From CAVXFB01 sp963760935 (GTDB taxonomy: Bacteria > Planctomycetota > Planctomycetia > Pirellulales > Thermoguttaceae): a DNA stretch of 64,000 nucleotides. The notes under the pieces are model-generated. The model was not told the DNA's origin, did not search any database, and saw nothing but the letters and a program-made list of their open reading frames with translations. The translations under genes were made by a program, and so were the position numbers. The stretch's first letter is position 1. Each line of letters starts with the position of its first letter. Shown one piece after another: positions 24,020 to 33,038 of this stretch. Location: assembly GCA_963760935.1 (NCBI GenBank), contig CAVXFB010000003.1, positions 558,001 to 622,000 of the forward strand, in the 5' to 3' direction.

Positions 24020-24211
24020 ATGGGCGAGCAGAACACCGGCGGAAAGATCCCGTTGACAATCTACCTGTCGGCCGAAGTGGCGGCCCGATTGACGCAGACG
24101 GCGGAGCGGCAAAAGCGACCGGCGCCAGATGTGGCCGTCGAGTTGCTGGAGCGACATTTGCCCCGGTCGTCGGCCGCTGGAGCGAAGCCTGGCAATATTC
24201 CCTATGCCTGA
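24020..24211 (+). CDS. Small ribbon-helix-helix-like protein
   Basis: A 63-residue protein with the pattern of a ribbon-helix-helix domain: a basic/hydrophobic strand KIPLTIYLSAEVAARL, then helices LTQTAERQKR and PDVAVELLERHLPR. GGAGAAAGAG lies about ten bases before the ATG. It may be an antitoxin or a small DNA-binding regulator, but no toxin gene is adjacent; IS debris follows on the opposite strand. Confidence 0.55.
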   Translation: MGEQNTGGKIPLTIYLSAEVAARLTQTAERQKRPAPDVAVELLERHLPRSSAAGAKPGNIPYA

Positions 24212-24345
24212 ATGGGCCGCCTGACGCTCAGGACATGGAGGAACGAACGCCTCCCGGCGGATGCTGCCCGACACGTTGTATGTGTCGCGATCCTGGCACC
24301 CGCAATTGAAACGCCCGATTCCCGGCCCTTCTACACTTGGCAACC

Positions 24346-24680
24346 GTGTGAGCGTCAAGCTTATGGGTAGCATCAGGTGGGGGGGATTCTAGAAGGAGTC
24401 GCAACAGACGGGCTCGCGAAGGTACAGGGCACGGAGGTGTCAGACGGCGTCCGAACCGTCCTGGCCCCAACGCATGCCGCCGCCTTTCAAACGGTTGCCG
24501 ATCGCCGTTCTGCACGCCGACTCCACCGGCCCTGAACCTATCTGCCAACCGTTGCGGATACTGGTCGGCTAGTCCATGCGGTGCTCGCGATTGTGAAAGC
24601 ACTGCACCGCCTTGCGATGTTCTTCCCGTTGGGCCGTCGAGGCCGTTGCAAGGTCCAATTCTTCCAGTTGCCGCTGCGGC
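24346..24680 (-). mobile_element. Degenerate ISKra4-type remnant
   Basis: Left terminus GTGTGAGCGTC at 24346, as in the elements at 5166 and 5463. The minus strand then encodes the last ~100 transposase residues (FHNREHRMD, IRNGWQIGSGPVESACR, GNRLKGGGMRWG, LRALYLREPVC) interrupted by at least three stop codons. The rest of the element and its right end are missing. It is the third relative of this IS in the window. Confidence 0.8.
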
Positions 24681-24684
24681 GTGC

Positions 24685-24825
24685 CTACTTCTTCTTCTTC
24701 GGCCGACTTTGTGCCTCATGGCACCGCTTGCAGCGCGTCTTCTGAGAGTTGATCTTCCCGCCACACTTGGGGCAACGGCGGCTCTTGAGGCTCATCACAT
24801 GATCGGTGCGCGGACGCGTTCCCAT
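24685..24825 (-). CDS. Small zinc-ribbon protein
   Basis: A 46-residue protein with two CxxC knuckles (CPKCGGKINSQKTRCKRC) and a basic tail ending in four lysines. The start at 24825 has GGAGAG about nine bases upstream; longer in-frame extensions lack support. The composition suggests nucleic-acid or ribosome association, but that is inference. Confidence 0.6.
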   Translation of the reverse strand: MGTRPRTDHVMSLKSRRCPKCGGKINSQKTRCKRCHEAQSRPKKKK

Positions 24826-25093
24826 AGCAGCACTCTCTCCTGTTTCAGCGTAGGTTGGGTCGACGGGCACCGATGCACAGCGTCGGTCGACGAGTCTTAC
24901 CAATCCCCATTTCAGTTGACATTCACGAATTGGAACAGTAGTGTAGTCGATTCCCGCCGACACGACAACTGGACCTACCGGTCGGGATATGGCCCAATCT
25001 TCGCCTCATCCTTGTCATGCCACGATTAAGTGTTTGGCGGAGAACGCGACCTGAGCCCAAAGCCCACGGACCGCCATGCGAGCCTCGACTTCC

Positions 25094-26401
25094 ATGAGTG
25101 AAACGTCTGACGCCGTGCGGCTCCGCGACATCTCGCCGCAGCAGTGGAAATCTGGCATCGCGGCTTGGCTCGGCTGGATGTTCGACGGCCTCGACATGCA
25201 CCTCTACACGCTTGTGGCCGCTCCTTTCGTGGCCGAACTGCTGGCGGTCGATCAAAGGAATGAGGCAGTCGGCTACTACAGTTCCTGGATCCAAGCGTCG
25301 TTCCTGCTGGGCTGGGCCCTCGGCGGCGGGTTCTTTGGCCGCATTGGTGACCGACTCGGCCGAGCCCGAGCGCTGGTCTTGACCATTCTCACCTACGCAA
25401 TATTCACGGGGCTCTCGGCCTTCGCGCAGACCTGGTGGCAATTGCTTATCTGCCGGTTTCTCGCCGCCCTGGGCATCGGCGGTGAATGGGCTGTCGGCGC
25501 CGCGCTGTTGGCCGAAACGTGGCCCCATCGCTGGCGACCCTGGCTGGCGGCGGTCCTGCAATCGGCTGTCAACTGCGGCATTGTCCTGGCCATGCTCGCC
25601 GGACTGGCGATGAACGAACTTCCCTGCCGCTATTTGTTCCTCGTCGGAATCCTGCCCGCTCTGATCGTCGTCTGGATTCGCCGCAGTGTGCCCGAACCCG
25701 AACAGTGGCGTGCCGCCAAGCTACGAGCCGGTCATGTCGATCCGGGAATTCTTGACCTCTTCCGCGGCCCAGTGCGCCGCATCACGGTGCTAACTGTCCT
25801 TGTTTGCGCCCTGTCGCTGTCAGGACATTGGGCCTTTATGTTTTGGTGGCTGCAAGACCTGAGAAACCTGCCGGACCTGATTGCGTGGAGTGAATCACAA
25901 AAAACGGCCCTGGCAAGTTCCGGCATGATCCTCCTGATCGTCAGTTCCATCGTCGGCAACTTCATCGCCGCCGCCATCTCTCGGCACATTGGCTACCGGC
26001 GAACGATCGTCTGGATGTGCGTCGGCTACTTCGCCGCCATCTTCGGCACCTATAGCGTGGTGCGCACCTACGTCAGCATCTTCTGGTGGCTGCCGGTCCT
26101 CGGCGCGTCGTCCGGCTTGTTCGCCCTATTCACCATGTACCTGCCGCCAATGTTTCCTACGCTGCTGCGGACGACCGCGCGGGCTTCTGTTACAACATCG
26201 GCCGCATCGTTGCGGCCGCCGGCACGGTGTTTTTTGGACTATTTCGCAATGTCAACGACTACCGCTTCGTTCTGCTCTACGCCGGATTTCTCTTCCTCCC
26301 CGCCGCGGCGTTCGCCGTGTTCCTGCCCGACATGTCGGATGGTGATAGAATGGAACATTCCTCTCTCCCTTCGGCAGAGGGCTAGCGCGACGGCGAAATA
26401 G
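25094..26401 (+). CDS. MFS transporter (C-terminus frameshifted)
   Basis: A major facilitator of about 430 residues, resembling the aromatic-acid/sialate proton-symporter branch. Features are an N-terminal GWMFDGLDMHLYTLVA helix, the loop 2-3 motif GRIGDRLGRARAL, RFLAALGIGGEWAVGAALLAE in helix 4-5, and further helices to about residue 350. After YLPPMFPTLLRTT the frame becomes non-conserved. One base earlier, the alternative frame continues with AGFCYNIGRIVAAAGTVFFG, VLLYAGFLFLPAAAFAVFLP and ends near 26385. A one-base deletion near 26175 explains this. Substrate unknown. Confidence 0.8.
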   Translation: MSETSDAVRLRDISPQQWKSGIAAWLGWMFDGLDMHLYTLVAAPFVAELLAVDQRNEAVGYYSSWIQASFLLGWALGGGFFGRIGDRLGRARALVLTILTYAIFTGLSAFAQTWWQLLICRFLAALGIGGEWAVGAALLAETWPHRWRPWLAAVLQSAVNCGIVLAMLAGLAMNELPCRYLFLVGILPALIVVWIRRSVPEPEQWRAAKLRAGHVDPGILDLFRGPVRRITVLTVLVCALSLSGHWAFMFWWLQDLRNLPDLIAWSESQKTALASSGMILLIVSSIVGNFIAAAISRHIGYRRTIVWMCVGYFAAIFGTYSVVRTYVSIFWWLPVLGASSGLFALFTMYLPPMFPTLLRTTARASVTTSAASLRPPARCFLDYFAMSTTTASFCSTPDFSSSPPRRSPCSCPTCRMVIEWNIPLSLRQRASATAK

Positions 26402-26411
26402 GCAACGTTTA

Positions 26412-28911
26412 ATGTCCGCTCCCGATCTTCCAGAATTGATGGCGCCGGCTGGCGACTGGGACTGCGCGGGCCGCCGTCGAGAACGGCGCGGATGCCATCT
26501 ATTTCGGCCTGCAGGATGGTTTCAATGCGCGTGCCAGGGCGGCCAACTTCACGGTCGCCGAGCTGCCGGAGCTGATGACGTTTCTCCGTGCGCGGGGCGT
26601 TCGCGGCTATCTGACGCTCAATACGTTGCTATTCAACGACGAGTTGGCCGCGGCCGAGCGGGTCGTGCGGCTGGCGGTGGATGCCGGAATCGACGCCGTG
26701 CTGGTGCAGGATCTTGGCCTGCTGCGGCTCATCCACCGGCTCTGCCCCGAGTTGCCGTTGCACGCCTCCACGCAAATGACGCTCAGCAGCGCCGAGAACA
26801 TTCGCGAGATTGAGCCGTTGGGCGTTCGCCGCGTCGTGCTGCCGCGAGAACTTTCGATCGAGCAAATCGCCGCAATCCATCGTCAGACCGACGTGGAACT
26901 CGAAACCTTCGTACACGGGGCGTTGTGCATCAGCTTCTCAGGCCAGTGTCTGGCGAGTCTGTCGCTGGGCGGACGCAGCGCCAATCGTGGCCAGTGTGCC
27001 CAGCCCTGCCGCCTGCCCTACGAAGTGCTGGTTGGCCAAAACGAAGTTATCCCGTCGGGCAAAAGTTTGTTTTTGCCGGCCGACAAGAAGGCCAATCCTG
27101 CCGTTTCAACAACGGAATCCGCCGACACCCGATATCCGCTTAGCCCGCATGATCTGGCCGCCTACGATCGCTTGCCTCAATTGATCGCTGCCGGCGTATC
27201 GGCGCTGAAGATCGAGGGGCGATTGAAATCGGCCGAATATGTTGCGTGCGTGACCCGTCACTACCGTTCCGCGCTGGATGCTATTTGCGCTGACGCCCAG
27301 GAGCCGCGCATTTTCGCTCAGGGTCATTGCGATACCGCCGCTATTGCCGATCTTGAGCGTACTTTCTCACGCGGCTTTTGCCACGGGTGGCTCGACGGTG
27401 ACGATCACCAAGCATTGGTATCCGGCGATAATTCGGGCCATCGTGGCACATACCTTGGTGTCGTCAGCACAGTCCGCGGCGATCGAGTCGTTGTCGATCT
27501 GGTTGCGCCCGTCCGGCGGGGCGACGGAGTGCTATTCGAGGGTGCTGAACAAGGCGGACGTGTCTACGAGGTCTTCCAGGGCGGGCGATCCATTGCGGAC
27601 GAGGTGCCAACGGGAATGGTCGAATTGGCATTTCGCTACGGCGCTATCGACGCCGCAAAGATTGGACAAGGCCAGAAAGTTTGGAAGACCAACGACCCTC
27701 AGGCCGCGCGACGCCTCCGCAAAGATGCTATAGCCGCCAGCCGACAACGTCGTGTGGCCGTGGACATGACAATCGAAGCATCGGTCGGACGCCCACTCCG
27801 ACTTTCTGCCGTAGCTGCCACCGGTGCGAGTTGCTCTCTTGAGTCGCCCGGGCCGTCGGTCGAGGCCGACAAGCATCCGCTCACCGTCGAAACCCTTACC
27901 GAGCAGTTTGGACGACTGGGCAAGACGCCCTATGTGTTGCGCCACGTAGAAGCCAGAATCGACGGGCGACCAATGATCCCGCTCAGTATCCTTGGCAAGC
28001 TGCGGCACGAGCTAGTGCGACAACTGGACGCCGCAACCGCCCAACCACCCCATAGGACAACAGTTACAGAGCCGGTATTGCCCGAGCTTCGCTGCTTACG
28101 GTCGTCCGCGATTCCACGTTTAGCAGCCGACGACACGTCGGCCAAAGACGGCTCAAGACTCTGCTATCTTCACGTCCTTTGCCGCACGCTGGAGCAAATA
28201 GGCGCTGCTCTATCCTGCGATGTATCGAGCATCATCGTCGATCTAAGCGACGTACGTGGCTGCGCCGAGGCGGTCCAGGCCGTACGTTCTAGTGGCGTCG
28301 AAGCATGGCCGGCTACTTCGCGCATTCACAAGCCGGGCGAAACGGAGGCGTTCGAGATGCTTGCCCGCTGCCGGCCTGATGGCGTCTTGGCACGCAATCT
28401 TGCCGGCCTGGCCTACTTCCGCGGCCAGGACATACCGGTGGTGGCCGAATTCTCGCTCAACGCCGCCAACGACCTGACCGTCGATTGGCTCTTGTCTCAG
28501 GGTGCCGTGCGCGTGACGGCGGCATACGATCTGAGTCGCGAGCGATTGCTCAAGCTGGCCGACACCGTAGCCCCGAACGCCCTCGAAGTGGTCGTCCATC
28601 GCCATACGCCGATGTTCCACACGGAGTATTGTCTGTACTGCCGTTCATTCTCGCAAGGCAAGGACCAACGTGATTGCGGCCGCCCCTGCCGGCGCCGGAC
28701 GCTGCGGCTTCGCGACCGCTTAGGCGTCGAGCATCCTGTCCTGGTCGACAGCCAATGCCGCAACACCGTCTTTCATGCCGAGGCCGAAAGTCTGTCCAAA
28801 GCCATTCCCAGTCTGCAAAGCCACGGCATCCGGCACTTCCGCGTGGAGCTATTGGACGAGTGCGAGCACGACCAGGTGCGCCGCGTGATCGACGCCCACC
28901 GCCCGCGCTAA
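26412..28911 (+). CDS. U32 family peptidase with DUF3656 (RlhA/TrhP-like), frameshifted near the start
   Basis: Begins MSAPDLPELMAPAGDWDCA at 26412. A two-base deletion near 26467 then displaces the frame, which continues as RAAVENGADAIYFGLQDG and runs openly to 28911 (about 830 residues). The U32 signature appears as ETFVHGALCISFSGQCLASL followed by GGRSANRGQCAQPCR, whose cysteines serve an iron-sulfur site in this family. The C-terminal half includes a DUF3656-like region and a late Cys-rich stretch (EYCLYCRSF, RDCGRPCRRR). E. coli members hydroxylate 23S rRNA C2501 (RlhA) or tRNA uridine-34 (TrhP); this one most likely modifies RNA, with exact target unknown. The first ATG after the frameshift, 26575, would give a truncated product. 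Confidence 0.85.
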
Positions 28912-29013
28912 AATTGTATCGGATGTGCCTCCGTCATGCTCCAGCACAGAGCTAAATGGCGTTGTCCGTCTACAACGAGCGCAATGGCGCTACGAGATGT
29001 GACCAAGCGCATT

Positions 29014-29463
29014 TCACTTTTCCGCGGGCATTACTAGCGCCTCAAGCCACGAGCGTCGCAGCGACTTTACCACGTCGATGAACTTCTCCCAACTCACTGG
29101 CTTGGTCATAAAGCCGTCGACATGAAGAGACTCTGCCTGCAACACCGCCTTATGGACGGCCGAGCCCGTCAACACGACCACGGGCGTGTCGTGCAGCCGC
29201 GGATCGCCGCGGATCTCAGCCAGCAACGACTGCCCACTCTTTTTGGGAAGTTCGATGTCCAGCAGAATAAGATGGGGTTGCGGCGCTCGCCCGAATACGC
29301 CTCTGCCGTGCAAGAAGTCGAGCGCTTCTTCACCGTCACACACCAAGTGCACGCGGCAGCGAACCTCCTCCTGTTTCAAGGCGATAATCGTCAGTCGGGC
29401 ATCATCCAAGTTATCTTCTACCAGAAGGATTTCCATCATTCCGGTCAAGGCGGTGCTAATCAT
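29014..29463 (-). CDS. Single-domain response regulator (Rcp1-like)
   Basis: A 149-residue receiver with the acidic pocket ILLVEDNLDDARL, phospho-acceptor Asp in HLILLDIELPKKSG, Thr in VVVLTGS and Lys in GFMTKPVSWEKF. It has no output domain, like Rcp1-type regulators that pass on phosphate. The ATG at 29463 has GGAG nine bases upstream. It overlaps the stop of the preceding histidine-kinase reading frame by eight bases, so the two are translationally coupled and are very probably partners. Confidence 0.88.
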   Translation of the reverse strand: MISTALTGMMEILLVEDNLDDARLTIIALKQEEVRCRVHLVCDGEEALDFLHGRGVFGRAPQPHLILLDIELPKKSGQSLLAEIRGDPRLHDTPVVVLTGSAVHKAVLQAESLHVDGFMTKPVSWEKFIDVVKSLRRSWLEALVMPAEK

Positions 29464-30250
29464 TGTCGTATTCTCCACGCTGATGCTTTGCCAACACGTC
29501 GACAAACCGCGTCAGTTCTTCTTCGAGCTGCGGCAGCACGACGTGCGCGGAATCCAAATCACCCTCCTGTCCAAGAAGCTCGAGTTCACGAGCAAGTTCA
29601 AAGAGACGGCTGGCGCCAAAGTACTGCACCGAGCCCTTCAGTGTGTGGGCGGCCAAACGCAGGGCCATGTGATCGCCGGCGACCGTTGCATCCCGAAGCG
29701 CCACCTGTAGACGCGGCATCTCTTCGCGTGCCGCAGTGACGATCGCCTCCGCCACATCGTGGTCCCCCTTGGCCGTTTTTAGCACTTCATTCCAATCCAT
29801 TACGTCTCTCCCCGGTGGCGCAAGCTCGAATGGCTGCTCGGCGACTGCCGTGCTGCCGATCGTTCGCTCGATCGTCTCCATCAACTCGTGCCAGTGGATT
29901 GGTTTGGCAATATATTCGTCCATACCTGCTTCCAGGCACCGCTCGCGGTCGCCTTTGAGGGCATGGGCCGTCATGGCAATGATGGGTACATGTGTGCCGA
30001 TCCGTCGTTCTTGAACACGAACGGCGGTCGCGGCCTCCAGTCCGTCCATTTCAGGCATCTGCACGTCCATCAGCACGAGATCGAACTTCTCCGATGAGAG
30101 ATAGCCCAAAGCGGCGCGGCCGTTATTCGCCACGGTCACGATGTGTCCCTCCCTCTCAAGCATCGTAACTACCACTTTCTGATTCACCAGACTGTCCTCG
30201 GCCAGCAATATGCGCAGGGGCGCAGATGAATTCGCGGCCCCTTTCTCGGA
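29456..30250 (-). CDS. Hybrid histidine kinase, C-terminal part: receiver 2 and HPt domain
   Basis: The conserved frame starts at about 30245. It holds a receiver (LRILLAEDSLVNQKVVVTML; Asp in FDLVLMDVQMPEMDG; MTAHALKGD; YIAKPIHWHELME), then an HPt domain whose phospho-His is in LRLAAHTLKGSVQYFGA. Together with the two upstream frames it forms one kinase gene split by indels near 30240 and 31880. The domain order means phosphate can travel kinase-receiver-HPt and then to the separate regulator encoded immediately downstream. Confidence 0.82.
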   Translation of the reverse strand, partial: SEKGAANSSAPLRILLAEDSLVNQKVVVTMLEREGHIVTVANNGRAALGYLSSEKFDLVLMDVQMPEMDGLEAATAVRVQERRIGTHVPIIAMTAHALKGDRERCLEAGMDEYIAKPIHWHELMETIERTIGSTAVAEQPFELAPPGRDVMDWNEVLKTAKGDHDVAEAIVTAAREEMPRLQVALRDATVAGDHMALRLAAHTLKGSVQYFGASRLFELARELELLGQEGDLDSAHVVLPQLEEELTRFVDVLAKHQRGEYDND

Positions 30251-31866
30251 GGCGCTTCCGCGATGCTGTCCCGCAAGCCCAGCGACAGCAAGATGGCGTC
30301 GAAAAGTTCCGACTGCTTGACCGGCTTTAACAGATAGGCGGCAATCCCAAATTCCTGGCAACGCGCCGTGTCGCCTGGCTGGTCGCCCGACGTAAGCATC
30401 ATGATCACCGTGCTGCCGAGTCGCTCATCATCCTTCACTCGTTGAGCCAAGGAAAACCCGCTCATAGCTGGCATGTGAGCATCGGTGAGCACCAGGCGAA
30501 ACGGGTCATTCGCGTCGTGGGCCTGCCGCAGCAGCGCGATCGCCTCTTCGGCGCCAGAAGCCACCGTGGGTTGCAGCATCCAGTTGCCTAGCATCTCTTC
30601 CAAAATCATGCGATTCGTGGCATTGTCGTCGACCACGAGCACCTTGGTGCCGCGCAGGAGCGTCGACTGCTGTCGCGGTGCGGCCGCCGATTCACCGACC
30701 GCTAGACCAAAGTGAGCGTCGAAATGGAACGTACTGCCGTGCCCCAGTTGGCTTTCCACCCAGATACGCCCGTCCATCATGTTCACCAATCGAGAGGAGA
30801 TGGCCAGTCCCAGACCGGTGCCGCCATAGCGGCGCGAAATCGTGCCGTCGCCCTGCTCGAAGGCCTCAAATACCGTGGCCTGTTTTTCCACCGGAATGCC
30901 GATGCCCGTGTCGCTGACTTTGAAGTGCAGCGAAACTTTGTCGTCGGCCAACACTTCGTGCTCCAAATCCACCACGACCTCGCCCACCTCGGTGAACTTG
31001 ATCGCGTTTCCGACCAGATTGATGATGACTTGCCGCAGGCGGTTGGCGTCGCCGACGACAATGTCGGGCACTTCCGGATGCACACGGCAGACCAGTTCGA
31101 TCCCTTTTCGGTCGGCCCGCAGCGCCAAAGTCTTCATCGTATCGCCAAGATGCTCTCGGATATCAAATGGTGCGCTGTCGAGCGAGAACCGGCCAGCCTC
31201 GATCTTGGAAAAATCGAGGATGTCGTTAATGATCGCCAACAGCGACTCGGCCGACTCCTCCACCACCGTAAGATATTCTCGCTGCCGCGGCGAGAGCGGC
31301 GTATCGAGCGCCAATTCGGTCATGCCGATGATGGCGTTCATCGGCGTGCGGATCTCGTGGCTCATATTGGCCAAGAACGTGCTCTTTGCCCGGCTGGCCG
31401 CTTCGGCCGCTTCTTTGGCCGATTGCAACGCTTCGGCGATTCGCTTGCGATCCGTAATGTCGCGCGAGATGCCAAACGTGCCCACGATCTGGCCCGTCTC
31501 GTTGTACAGCGGCATCTTGGTGGTCGACACCCAGCGAGTGTGGCCGTCGAGCCACTGCTCATGCTCTTCCTTGTCGACCATCAGTTGGCCTGTGCGGCGA
31601 ATCTCCTCCTCGTCGGCCGCCGCCGCACTGGCATCCTCGGGCGTGAAGAAATCGAAATCCGTCTTGCCGATCGCTTCTTCACCGCTGGCCAAGCGGCAAG
31701 CGGCCGCCATCGCCCTGTTGATGCGAATGAATCGGCCTTCGGCGTCTTTGAAGTAAATGCTGTTGGGCAGGTGGTCCATCAGCATGTCAAACAAGTACCG
31801 CTCATATTTCAACTGTTGGTTGGCAGCCGTCAGTTCCGCGGTGCGCTCTTGCACGCTGATTTCCAA
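30184..31866 (-). CDS. Hybrid histidine kinase, middle part: PAS, HisKA, HATPase, receiver 1
   Basis: Contains a coiled segment (VQERTAELTAANQQLKYERY), a PAS domain (LPNSIYFKDAEGRFIRIN), and the dimerisation helix with phospho-His in ANMSHEIRTPMNAIIGM. The ATPase boxes are NLVGNAIKFTEVG (N), DTGIGIP (G1) and GGTGLGLAISSRLV (G2). A receiver follows (VLVVDDNATNRMILEEML; LTDAHMPAMSG; YLLKPVKQSEL). The last ~15 residues (HLRPCAYCWPRTVW) are out of frame. It is the core of a membrane-free, cytoplasmic kinase whose N-terminal PAS domains are in the preceding frame. Confidence 0.85.
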   Translation of the reverse strand: MEISVQERTAELTAANQQLKYERYLFDMLMDHLPNSIYFKDAEGRFIRINRAMAAACRLASGEEAIGKTDFDFFTPEDASAAAADEEEIRRTGQLMVDKEEHEQWLDGHTRWVSTTKMPLYNETGQIVGTFGISRDITDRKRIAEALQSAKEAAEAASRAKSTFLANMSHEIRTPMNAIIGMTELALDTPLSPRQREYLTVVEESAESLLAIINDILDFSKIEAGRFSLDSAPFDIREHLGDTMKTLALRADRKGIELVCRVHPEVPDIVVGDANRLRQVIINLVGNAIKFTEVGEVVVDLEHEVLADDKVSLHFKVSDTGIGIPVEKQATVFEAFEQGDGTISRRYGGTGLGLAISSRLVNMMDGRIWVESQLGHGSTFHFDAHFGLAVGESAAAPRQQSTLLRGTKVLVVDDNATNRMILEEMLGNWMLQPTVASGAEEAIALLRQAHDANDPFRLVLTDAHMPAMSGFSLAQRVKDDERLGSTVIMMLTSGDQPGDTARCQEFGIAAYLLKPVKQSELFDAILLSLGLRDSIAEAPPRKGPRIHLRPCAYCWPRTVW

Positions 31867-32795
31867 CTCGTCGCGGGCCTGCGCAGCACATCCTCGGCCC
31901 GCTTACGATCGGTAATATCGTGTACCAAACCCGTGAACATTTTGCGGCCCGCGACATTCATCTCGCTTACCGAAAGGTCCATCGGGAAGGTCGTGCCATC
32001 CTTGCGACGGGCCGTGACCTCACGCCCGATGCCAATGATCTTCCGTTGCCCCGTCTGTAGATAATTGGCCAGATAGGTGTCGTGCCGTTCGCGGTCGGGC
32101 GATGGCATCAGGATGCTGACATTCTGACCGATGAGCTCGTCGGGCGTATAACCGAACAGCCGTTGCGTGGCCGGATTAACCGACTCGATAATGCCGTGCT
32201 GGTCGATGGTGATGATGGCATCCACCGACGATTCCAGGATAGCGCGATGCCGCGATTCGCTGTTGCGAAGGGCCTCTTCCACTCGCTTTGTCTCGGTGAT
32301 GTCGGCGATCGCCGTCTTGCAGATGACGATCTCGTGCTTGCGGTCTTCGATCGGTATGCTTCGGAGTTGCACTGCCTTTGAGAAACCGCCCTGCACAACC
32401 AGGTGCAGCTCGGTAGTCACCTCCGCGTGTTGTTCGATGCACGTGCGCACATGGCTGCGGAATGCTTGGATGTCTTCGGCGTCAACGTAATCGACGAACG
32501 GATACCCCGTGAGCGCATTGCGATCCATGCCCAGCAGTTGAGCGCCGGCCAGATTGATCTCCTGAATAAAGCCCTCTTCATCCAACGAGGCGTAGCCCAG
32601 TGGCGCAAAGTCGTAAAGGTCGATGTACCGATCGCGATAGTCCTCTAACTGACGCCGCTCATGCTCCAACTCATCCAATCGGGCTGCCAACTCATCGACC
32701 AGACGACGCACCTCGTCGGCCTGGGGTAGGTGCGGATCGCGAACGTAAAGACTTACCAATTGATCCGCCCGTTCGTGAGACCCAACAAAATCCAT
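31830..32795 (-). CDS. Hybrid histidine kinase, N-terminal part: two PAS domains
   Basis: About 320 residues. A helical start (LVDELAARLDELEHERRQLE) precedes PAS 1 (YDFAPLGYASLDEEGFIQEI; FVDYVDAEDIQAF) and PAS 2 (ILESSVDAIITIDQHGIIE; FGYTPDELIGQNVSILMP; RKDGTTFPMDLSVSEM). It ends with the PAC sequence MFTGLVHDITDRKRAEDVL. The final ~15 residues are frameshifted. I use the ATG at 32795. No transmembrane segment is visible, so sensing is probably cytoplasmic, of redox state or a small ligand. Joined to the next two frames, it makes a kinase of roughly 1100 residues. Confidence 0.82.
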   Translation of the reverse strand: MDFVGSHERADQLVSLYVRDPHLPQADEVRRLVDELAARLDELEHERRQLEDYRDRYIDLYDFAPLGYASLDEEGFIQEINLAGAQLLGMDRNALTGYPFVDYVDAEDIQAFRSHVRTCIEQHAEVTTELHLVVQGGFSKAVQLRSIPIEDRKHEIVICKTAIADITETKRVEEALRNSESRHRAILESSVDAIITIDQHGIIESVNPATQRLFGYTPDELIGQNVSILMPSPDRERHDTYLANYLQTGQRKIIGIGREVTARRKDGTTFPMDLSVSEMNVAGRKMFTGLVHDITDRKRAEDVLRRPATSWKSACKSAPRN

Positions 32796-33038
32796 TTGTT
32801 GCCGATGCAATGAATGCGGGGGCGTATTTGCCTAAGCGCGCATAGTATTCTATGCGGCCGCCGAGAAAGGACAACGGACGACCGTCACCACTATTTGACA
32901 CACTCACTGCGGCGGCGAACGATAGGGCGACATGCGGGGAGTGCGATTATTCGCGCGAAAATGAGCCGACATCGCATGACATTTGCTAAAGACAAAGAAC
33001 GTGGCGATAGCGCTCTCGCTACGGCTTGTGCTTGCGTG

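Noticed and set aside
30712..32064. 450-codon plus-strand frame opposite the histidine kinase
   Set aside because: It fully overlaps recognisable kinase and PAS domains on the other strand and has no homology-like features.
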